Origin: an uncultured Saprospiraceae bacterium
Lineage (GTDB): Bacteria; Bacteroidota; Bacteroidia; Chitinophagales; Saprospiraceae
DNA: 7,144 nt
Assembly: GCA_937969485.1 (NCBI GenBank)
Contig: CALBVQ010000167.1
Location: 1-7,144 of the forward strand
Reading direction: 5' to 3'
The first letter of the stretch is position 1, and every line of letters begins with the position of its first letter. The position numbers were made by a program, and so were the translations under genes. Positions 1 to 5,195 of the stretch are shown piece by piece. The notes under the pieces were generated by a model. The model was not told where the DNA came from. It saw only the letters and a program-made list of their open reading frames with translations, and searched no databases.

Positions 1-11
1 CAACCAATGAA

Positions 12-170
12 ATATGAGTTTTCATGAATGAGGCATAGCATCGCTATGATGAATGAGTGAAAATTAGCGAAGCGCTATATTTCGCAGGAAGTTCAAGACG
101 TAATAAATTTTCCAATTGATAATTTGGGTTCAAGCTCTCATCACGAAAACCTAATGCATAATTCGGGTTT
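12..170 (+). repeat. Left arm of a 159-bp terminal inverted repeat
   Basis: This segment matches the reverse complement of 6986-7144 without gaps at 150 of 159 positions. The differences are at 49, 53, 64, 97, 109, 133, 140, 142 and 149. The outer half holds short stem-loops. The inner half holds two copies of an 18-nt core (113-130 and 152-169), 39 nt apart. No coding sequence is evident. The outer limit on this side is defined, because the eleven bases before position 12 cannot be compared with anything on the right, where the window stops. It could be a MITE-like or REP-like repeat, or the end of an insertion sequence; no transposase is present to decide. Confidence 0.93.
34..85 (+). other. 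Nested stem-loops in the left repeat arm
   Basis: CATAGC (34-39) and GCTATG (43-48) form a 6-bp stem with a 3-nt loop. TAGCG (65-69) and CGCTA (73-77) form a 5-bp stem. GCGAA (67-71) and TTCGC (81-85) form an alternative, mutually exclusive stem. The same stems occur in the right arm (the first at 7108-7122), and none of the nine arm-to-arm differences falls inside them. Whether they fold in DNA or RNA is inference. Confidence 0.6.
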
Positions 171-214
171 AATAATTCTTGAAAATAAAGTGAAACCTTT
201 AAATAGAATTGGTA

Positions 215-283
215 TAATAAAATTTCTAATGCATAATTTGGGTTCTAGCTCTCATCACGAAAACCTAATGCATAGTTCAAGTT
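215..283 (+). repeat. Second, partial direct copy of the inner repeat unit
   Basis: The segment aligns without gaps to 101-169 at a fixed offset of 114 bases with 8 differences in 69. It carries two 18-nt cores at 227-244 and 266-283, again 39 nt apart. The first core is intact and the second is degraded near its 3' end. The outer stem-loop part of the arm is not repeated in front of it, so only the core-pair half of the element is duplicated. A short stretch just after it (288-298) is the exact inverse of 55-65 in the left arm, which hints at a further rearranged fragment. Confidence 0.88.
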
Positions 284-308
284 AAAGAATTTTCACTCAA
301 CCTACTGA

Positions 309-491
309 AAAGCAAATCATTCTTGGAAAGCCGTTTCACGTCGTCATATCCGTAGAAATGACTTTTGTGTGATCTTCGAGGAAACAGAATATGGTAATGT
401 TTGTAGTTATAGAATGGAGAAAGACGAGGAGCGAGCTATTGATGAAAGTAAAATTGATGAGATGCCGCAGGTGTTAACTAAGAGCAATTAA
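309..491 (+). pseudogene. Open frame without a start codon, possible gene remnant
   Basis: One frame is open for 60 codons between TGA at 306-308 and TAA at 489-491. It has no ATG in its first half. The only possible starts are a GTG at 369 or ATG at 414, which would leave about 40 or 25 residues. The translated C-terminal half is charged and protein-like, with an FEETEYGN stretch followed by an acidic helix-like tail. I do not recognise a family. It sits directly after the repeat block, so it may be the 3' end of a gene disrupted by the repeat. It could equally be a chance open frame. Confidence 0.22.
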
Positions 492-599
492 TTCAAGTGT
501 CTGTGATTTTGGAATGTAATACAATAAAATCAAATTATCATTTTGATTCCTTTTGGCGGAAGCCAGGTAAACTATGAAAAAAAAATTCTCTAAAATCCG

Positions 600-607
600 T
601 ACATTTG
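600..607 (+). promoter_or_regulatory. Candidate Bacteroidota -7 promoter box
   Basis: TACATTTG matches the TAnnTTTG -7 consensus of the primary sigma factor in Bacteroidota. It lies 22 bases before the ATG at 630, which would give a very short leader. An A-rich tract (576-585) lies upstream. I could not find a convincing TTG -33 box at the usual spacing, so the call rests on the -7 element alone. No Shine-Dalgarno sequence precedes the start codon. Confidence 0.35.
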
Positions 608-629
608 ACAAAGTAATAAACCTATCAAC

Positions 630-1319
630 ATGAACTTACCTAAGATTCTTTTACTGCTCTCCATTTCGGTATATTTCTGTGGTTGTGGTGTATTCCAATC
701 AACTTCTGAATATTCATACATTGATACTGAATTAAACCGAGGTTCTATTTCTTCTTCTAATAACGAAGGTAAATGTTATGCAAAGTGTTTGATTGAGAAA
801 AGCACAATCATTTATTCTGCCGATAAATATGCGGTATATACGGGGAATGAAGAGGAAGAAGATGTAGATATTTCTATAGTTAAAGTTGAACTTAAACCAA
901 GATTTACGAAATGGCTTAAGAAAAGAGCTGATGGGGATTGTCATGCACCTAATCCGGAAGACTGCATGGTGTGGTGCCTAGTCCATAAACCGGCAATTAC
1001 AGAGGAGGTGAAGGTTTTGCAGGATACTTCTCAATCTACTAATTATGAATACCGTGCAGTTAGCTACAAACACGTACCTGAACCTGGGGGCGGACACACA
1101 GAATGGAGACAGGTTTTATGCGAAGAAGACCTAACATCAGCAATCATCACAGATCTTCAAAAAGCCCTGACGGACTTGGGGTACTTCAACAGCAGTGAGA
1201 CCTATGAATTTGATTCTGAAACTAAAAAAGCACTTATTGCTTTCCAGAGGGAACTCGAATTGCCGATAGGGAACCTAAACTTTGAGACCTTGGATGTTCT
1301 AGGGATATTGGTGGAGTAG
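630..1319 (+). CDS. Cysteine-rich lipoprotein with C-terminal peptidoglycan-binding-like domain
   Basis: The 229-residue product starts with a lysine, a hydrophobic stretch (residues 6-16) and cysteines at 17 and 19, consistent with a type II signal peptide; C19, preceded by G18, is the better lipidation site. The middle part has paired cysteine motifs CYAKC (49-53) and CMVWC (112-116) plus C104 and C164, which could form disulfides outside the cytoplasm. Residues about 167-229 fit the PG_binding_1 pattern: a leucine-rich helix, LGYF, then TKKALIAFQRELELP and a final NFETLDVLG motif. The likely role is an envelope lipoprotein touching peptidoglycan. Similar CYAKC/CMVWC proteins occur in Bacteroidota, sometimes with OmpA-type proteins; this is from memory, not a search. 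A probable -7 box at 600 suggests it heads a transcript. Confidence 0.85.
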   Translation: MNLPKILLLLSISVYFCGCGVFQSTSEYSYIDTELNRGSISSSNNEGKCYAKCLIEKSTIIYSADKYAVYTGNEEEEDVDISIVKVELKPRFTKWLKKRADGDCHAPNPEDCMVWCLVHKPAITEEVKVLQDTSQSTNYEYRAVSYKHVPEPGGGHTEWRQVLCEEDLTSAIITDLQKALTDLGYFNSSETYEFDSETKKALIAFQRELELPIGNLNFETLDVLGILVE

Positions 1320-1360
1320 GAGAGTGCACATGAAATAAGCAAACAATTAAACTAGTGACA

Positions 1361-1738
1361 ATGAAAGTTACAGCTGAAAAAAACGACAAAGTAGCCCAAA
1401 TGACTTTTGCATCTGTCTATCCTCATTATATGAGTAGGCTAGAGAAGAATGGGCGAACTAAAGAAGAGTTTCATCAAGTGATAGAATGGCTAACTGGCTA
1501 CAACGATGAAAAAATACAGCAATTACTTGAAGAAAAAGCCACTTTTGAAACATTCTTTCAAAACGCGCAATTGAATCCCAATGCCCACCTCATTAAAGGT
1601 GTAATTTGCGGTTATCGTATAGAAGATATTCCGGATGAGTACGAATTATATAGAAAATGCAGGTATTTAGATAAATTGTATGATGAACTGGCAAAGGGAA
1701 GGAAGCTGGAGAAAATAATGAGAGAAGAAAAGAAGTAA
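1361..1738 (+). CDS. DUF2200 family protein
   Basis: The 125-residue soluble protein matches the DUF2200 family as I know it nearly end to end: an MTFASVYPHY segment (14-23), GRTKEEFHQVIEWLTG (31-46), TFETFF (61-66), LNPNAHLIKGVICGYR (71-86) and a C-terminal RYLDKLYDELAKGRK helix (101-115). Family function is unknown, and no catalytic signature or signal peptide is visible. The frame could start two codons earlier at a GTG (1355), but the ATG at 1361 gives the usual MKVT-type N-terminus and is preferred. It begins 41 bases after the lipoprotein gene on the same strand, so co-transcription is possible, though the two share no clear functional link. No Shine-Dalgarno sequence or terminator lies between them. 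Confidence 0.92.
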   Translation: MKVTAEKNDKVAQMTFASVYPHYMSRLEKNGRTKEEFHQVIEWLTGYNDEKIQQLLEEKATFETFFQNAQLNPNAHLIKGVICGYRIEDIPDEYELYRKCRYLDKLYDELAKGRKLEKIMREEKK

Positions 1739-1783
1739 GAATAGGTGGTGACGTGCGAATTTTCTTTACAAGATTTTCACTAA

Positions 1784-2086
1784 ATGCCTGATCTGCTTGA
1801 ATATTTTAAGGCCATTGCGCTGATGCACAGAGAGTTCTTTCTCTACATCTACGAGTAGTTTGAAAAGTTTGAATAGTGATGCGTGGTGGATTCTGTACTA
1901 CCTGCGGCAATAACACCTCACTTTTATTTTGAGTATTTTGAAACCTTAGGTTTTTCTAACTGCAGAGATTTTATTATTTTGCGTTGCGAACCTTATGTTA
2001 CCTTGCTAAAACATCAGCAGACACAGAAAGACTTTAATTGCAGCTCTGTACTTCAGTTTCATAGAATTCGTGATTTTATTAATTAA
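1784..2086 (+). pseudogene. Reading frame interrupted by three clustered stops, possible decayed gene
   Basis: A frame beginning with ATG at 1784 reads 24 protein-like residues (MPDLLEYFKAIALMHREFF...). It then meets TAG at 1856, TAG at 1874 and TGA at 1877, and continues open in the same frame from a GTG at 1883 to TAA at 2084-2086 (67 residues, many aromatic). No family is recognised. The shared frame on both sides of the stop cluster suggests one gene broken by substitutions. Two unrelated short frames, or none, remain possible. The surrounding gap (1739-2101) shows no other gene, terminator or repeat copy. Confidence 0.25.
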
Positions 2087-2101
2087 AATAATACTAACGC
2101 T

Positions 2102-2692
2102 ATGGAATACAAAAAGAAACTTGAATACGCAGAGAAATATGCTTTAGAACTCCAAGGAATTAAAACAAAAGAGCAAGTAGTGTCTGAGCTGAAAGCTGAG
2201 GGCTTATATAAAGCAGATATAGATGCCGTGATGCTGAGTGTGAGAAATGTGCTTGCTGATAGCTATCTTCAGCCGATCCAACTGGCGCTTATCAACGACG
2301 AAGATGTGTATGAATCTGACAAATTTAAATCGCTTGATAAAGGAATCATTAATGATTTAGTAGAAAAAGCGGAAAGACAATTGACAGATCGAGAAAGAAA
2401 TAAAATAGCCGCATTTTACAGTCAAGGAATGCCACCAGCAATGATACTAAAGCAAGTCAACCAAAAATATTTGTCTTTGGAGGAGACATCAAAATATCTA
2501 GCGCGACTTGATGCAGCTGGTACAGATAATGAAGTCGACACTGGCATGGCAGTTCTCAGTATTGTAGGAGGTCTAGCTTTGATTGTAGGAACCTTTGTGG
2601 TTTTATCTACTACCGGCAGATTATTCTATGTTTTGCCGATAGTAGGACTTGTTTGGACGATTAAAGGTATAGTTGGTTTAGTTAATCGTTAA
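2102..2692 (+). CDS. Uncharacterised protein with C-terminal transmembrane hairpin
   Basis: The family of this 196-residue protein was not recognised. The N-terminal three quarters is charged and probably helical. It holds two short helix-turn-helix-like stretches of similar layout: KTKEQVVSELKAEGLYKADI (21-40) and RERNKIAAFYSQGMPPAMIL (97-116, ending in a QVNQKYLSLEETSKYL helix). Residues about 148-169 and 175-194 are hydrophobic helices joined by a short STTGR turn, which would place the soluble part on one side of the membrane, most likely the cytoplasm. There is no signal peptide. It is preceded by the interrupted frame and followed by repeat-rich non-coding DNA, so it appears to be transcribed alone. 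The ATG has no Shine-Dalgarno sequence but sits 15 bases after the stop of the upstream frame. Confidence 0.75.
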   Translation: MEYKKKLEYAEKYALELQGIKTKEQVVSELKAEGLYKADIDAVMLSVRNVLADSYLQPIQLALINDEDVYESDKFKSLDKGIINDLVEKAERQLTDRERNKIAAFYSQGMPPAMILKQVNQKYLSLEETSKYLARLDAAGTDNEVDTGMAVLSIVGGLALIVGTFVVLSTTGRLFYVLPIVGLVWTIKGIVGLVNR

Positions 2693-2750
2693 AAATGGCG
2701 TAATTCTAATCAACTTCTCGGAAATTGCTGCGCTACGATATTCGTCGTGG

Positions 2751-2815
2751 TAGATATCTTAATGTATATTTTGGGTAAAAGTCTCATTACAAAGTTCTAA
2801 CACATAAATTGGGTT
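2751..2815 (+). repeat. Diverged copy of the core-pair repeat
   Basis: Two degraded 18-nt cores are recognisable at 2760-2777 and 2798-2815. They are 38 nt apart, with a spacer that keeps the TCTCAT element of the left arm. The bases just before (about 2721-2750) vaguely resemble the arm's stem-loop part, but the match is too weak to delimit. This is an older or more distant family member in the gap between the genes at 2102 and 3044. Confidence 0.65.
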
Positions 2816-2932
2816 AAAATGCAATGAGAATGGAAGCTCAACAGGTCTTGTCAAGCGCAGACGTTGTCAAGATTGCGGTGAGCATCAAAAGCGCTGGACG
2901 TTTTCTATCGTTGAAGCAGGTTGAGCTCGTAA

Positions 2933-2959
2933 TAGACATCTTAGTGCATATTTCGGGTT
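2933..2959 (+). repeat. Single diverged core, related to the 2751 copy
   Basis: Positions 2933-2958 align without gaps to 2751-2776 with 22 of 26 identical, and all four differences are pyrimidine or purine transitions. The 18-nt core lies at 2942-2959 and is followed by a partial spacer (CTCTC at 2963-2967). A second core would be expected near 2981 but is not recognisable. The whole gap 2693-3043 holds this copy, the one at 2751 and a small direct repeat (TTGTCAAG at 2848 and 2864). I see no convincing gene in it. Confidence 0.6.
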
Positions 2960-3043
2960 TACCCTCTCTTATCCTCCAGCTTATTGACTATTTTTACAGT
3001 GAACAAGCTTTTTATTAACCCACAAGAACTTCTGCTCGCATAT

Positions 3044-4240
3044 ATGAAGTATTCTATTCTCTTGCTCGCTTTCCTCATCTTTGCCTGTGCACAGCCCGCC
3101 ATCACTCCAACTGAGTACAACACAAAAGACTACCTCTTTCTCGCAGATGTCGCGAATCAAGCTACCCAAAACAACGACATGGGATTCCTCTCGACCCGTT
3201 TGTCATTTGTCAGCGGACATCAACAATTACTTCAGCTACAGGGTGATAAGGAAGCAGATATCGCTCCGCTGTCAGATACGGCATGGAATGATCTACTCTC
3301 CGTTTACCGATTTAGCGATGCCCGAAAATATATTTTAGATCAGTCTAAATTTCACGAAATACTCATGATCAATGAAAATCATTTCCTACCTGAACATCGT
3401 CGTTTTGCGACATCCTTACTCGCGGACCTCTATACCAACGGTTACCGATACCTAGCTCTTGAAGCACTCGGTATGGCGGGAGAAGGCGTAGCTTATGATA
3501 CAGAAATCAACACCCGTCCATACCCAAAGAAAATGTCGGGCTTCTATACCAAGGAGCCAGAAATGGGGAATCTGATAAGGGAAGCGAACAAACTGGGATT
3601 TGTGATACTGGGTTATGATGAAGGAAGCTCCTATGGTTATTCAGGTGGAGAGCGCGAGAGTAGGGGAGCTGCAAATATCACGAAGCAGCTAAATGACCTT
3701 GGGCAAGAAGGGAAATTACTGGTTTTCTGCGGTTGGGATCATATCAAAGAAGGTGAAGCTGGCTCTTACTGGGGATATGCTCTGGCAGAAAGGTTACGTG
3801 AAGTTACAGGCCACGATCCTTTCACTGTCAATCAGTCCCAATATAGTGAAATGGCACATCGCAATGCGGAGGATTCACTTATGCAACGGATCGATATCTT
3901 AACGCCTGCAGTCATGATTGATAGCGATAAAAAGTCCATCAATCTACTCCCCAAAGATTGGTATGATGTATTCGTTTTTCATCCTCGGTCCGTCTTTACA
4001 CATGGCATTCCACAATGGCTAGCGAAACCTACTGAGATCGCATCCGTCGTATTACCCGAAATGGAAATCGAGTGCCCGTGCCAGGTTTTTATCCACGACA
4101 CCCAAGACAATCCAAGTGAGGCGACACCTCTATTCGTCAAGGAAATAAATGACGTTAAAGATGAGTTTCATATTCCCGCCGCATTTGATAATTTACCGCT
4201 CGTGATCACTAATCACAAGAAGAGTTTTAAAGTTAATTAA
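3044..4240 (+). CDS. Lipoprotein of the ChaN/EreA/TIKI-like superfamily
   Basis: From the ATG at 3044 the product has 398 residues. It opens with MKYSILLLAFLIFAC, a type II signal peptide with lipidated C15. The frame extends upstream to a TTG at 2984, but that would bury the signal peptide, so the later start is chosen. Conserved-looking motifs occur in the order expected for the erythromycin-esterase/ChaN-like fold: ENHFLPEHR (111-119), LALEAL (137-142), a GYYT-like FYTKEPEMGNLIREANKLGF stretch (167-186), RESRGAANI (204-212), GWDHIKEGE (230-238) and a TGHDPFTVNQ segment (255-264). The acidic residues and histidines E111, H113, E140, H233 and E236 are candidate metal or active-site residues. 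Substrate is unknown; hydrolase or haem/iron binding are both possible. The C-terminal 100 residues look like an extra beta-rich domain. Confidence 0.75.
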   Translation: MKYSILLLAFLIFACAQPAITPTEYNTKDYLFLADVANQATQNNDMGFLSTRLSFVSGHQQLLQLQGDKEADIAPLSDTAWNDLLSVYRFSDARKYILDQSKFHEILMINENHFLPEHRRFATSLLADLYTNGYRYLALEALGMAGEGVAYDTEINTRPYPKKMSGFYTKEPEMGNLIREANKLGFVILGYDEGSSYGYSGGERESRGAANITKQLNDLGQEGKLLVFCGWDHIKEGEAGSYWGYALAERLREVTGHDPFTVNQSQYSEMAHRNAEDSLMQRIDILTPAVMIDSDKKSINLLPKDWYDVFVFHPRSVFTHGIPQWLAKPTEIASVVLPEMEIECPCQVFIHDTQDNPSEATPLFVKEINDVKDEFHIPAAFDNLPLVITNHKKSFKVN

Positions 4241-4287
4241 TCCTTATTGCCGAACGCACTCCCGATTTCATTCGTTAGTCACAACAA

Positions 4288-4306
4288 TAATGTAGCTTTT
4301 ACATTA
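4288..4306. promoter_or_regulatory. Perfect 7-bp palindrome ahead of the OmpA-like gene
   Basis: TAATGTA and TACATTA flank a 5-base GCTTT spacer, ending 24 bases before the ATG at 4331. The position fits an operator or a small leader hairpin. A TAGCTTTT sequence overlapping it (4293-4300) is one base from the TAnnTTTG -7 box, so a regulator bound here could block transcription. There is no second copy in the window to support this. Confidence 0.3.
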
Positions 4307-4330
4307 CGTTTATCATTGTAAATCGAAATT

Positions 4331-5095
4331 ATGCGCACGCTAATCATAATACTACTAATCACTCCTGTCCTTTTTACTTCGTGTAAGAATAAGCAGATGG
4401 ACCTCAAAGACCAACAAATCAAGCTGCTTGAGGAGCAAGTTGAGACTATGAAATACACTAATACGAACCTGCTCGATCGTATGGCTGACATGTCGATCAT
4501 CAATCGAACAGGTGCTGAAAGCATCAAGAAGTCAATTGACAACATCTCTCAACAATATGAATTTATCGAGGACCTCACGAGTAAAGTACAGGCCAAGGAC
4601 TCAGTAAACATGTCCCTTGTTCTCAACTTGAAACGCTCACTTGTCAATATCGACGACGAAGATATTTCCGTGGAGGTGCGAGGTGGAGTCGTACACGTTT
4701 CTATAGCGGATAAACTGTTATTTAGTTCGGGCAGTTCGCGAATTAATCCAGCCGCACAAAGAGTTTTGAGTAAGATTGCAACGGTTATTAATGATCACCA
4801 GGACTTGGAAATTAACGTTGAAGGTCACACTGATAATGTGCCTGTGAATATGGATTGTGTCTATGATAACTGGGATTTGAGTGTGCAACGTGCGACGGCA
4901 GTTGTTCGAGAATTACAAGAAAAGTACGAGGTAAATCCTGCTAGGATGGTGGCATCAGGAAGAGCAGAATATTATCCTAAAGCTGACAATACATCGATAG
5001 CTGGAAGATCCGCTAATCGTCGGACCGAAATTGTCATACAGCCTAGACTTGATCAATTTTTCGAATTGCTTGAGCGACCTGAGGCTCTTCAATAA
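4331..5095 (+). CDS. OmpA-family lipoprotein
   Basis: The 254-residue product has a signal peptide ending in the lipobox LFTSC (C18). A predicted coiled coil follows (about 22-60) and then a helical linker. The OmpA/MotB-type C-terminal domain spans about 120-237. Visible hallmarks are LLFSSGSSRINPAAQRVL (129-146), INVEGHTDNVPV (161-172), NWDLSVQRATAVVREL (180-195), the VASGRAE turn (207-213) and NRRTEIVI (229-236); the GHTD aspartate and the NRR arginine are the usual diaminopimelate-binding residues. There is no beta-barrel, so it would be tethered to the outer membrane by lipid and bind peptidoglycan non-covalently as a stabilising or scaffold protein. It begins 90 bases after the ChaN/EreA-like gene. 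Assignment to the domain family is secure; a specific name (Pal, MotB-like) is not. Confidence 0.93.
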   Translation: MRTLIIILLITPVLFTSCKNKQMDLKDQQIKLLEEQVETMKYTNTNLLDRMADMSIINRTGAESIKKSIDNISQQYEFIEDLTSKVQAKDSVNMSLVLNLKRSLVNIDDEDISVEVRGGVVHVSIADKLLFSSGSSRINPAAQRVLSKIATVINDHQDLEINVEGHTDNVPVNMDCVYDNWDLSVQRATAVVRELQEKYEVNPARMVASGRAEYYPKADNTSIAGRSANRRTEIVIQPRLDQFFELLERPEALQ

Positions 5096-5195
5096 CGATA
5101 TACTCAAAAGCTATTCTATAGTAAGCTGGATTCTTAATGAACTGATCGCTGAAACTTTTGTTTGACCTACTTTAGACTCATTAATCACAATCACA

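Noticed and set aside
113..283. CRISPR array
   Set aside because: The cores recur at 39-nt spacing, but the spacer is itself conserved between pairs, there are only two pairs here, and no cas gene is present.
528..548. AT-rich hairpin AATCAAA / TTTGATT
   Set aside because: The stem is seven mostly A-T pairs without a following T run, and such pairings are expected by chance in AT-rich DNA.
1355..1360. GTG start two codons before the DUF2200 ATG
   Set aside because: The ATG at 1361 gives the family-typical MKVT N-terminus, and the GTG offers no better translation signal.
2824..3018. 64-codon open frame on the + strand
   Set aside because: It runs straight through the diverged repeat core at 2942-2959 and ends just before the lipoprotein start. 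It shows no recognisable domain and no start context, so it is more likely a chance frame in repeat DNA.
2984..3043. Upstream TTG extension of the ChaN/EreA-like gene
   Set aside because: It would add 20 residues in front of a clear lipoprotein signal peptide, so the ATG at 3044 is the better start.
4279..4545. 88-codon open frame on the - strand over the start of the OmpA-like gene
   Set aside because: It is antisense to the signal peptide and coiled-coil region; its hydrophobic, serine-rich translation reflects the complementary coding sequence.
5151..5180. Promoter ahead of glpD (TACTTTAG near 5168)
   Set aside because: The -7 box has a mismatch in its most conserved part and there is no -33 element at a proper distance, so it is too weak to list.
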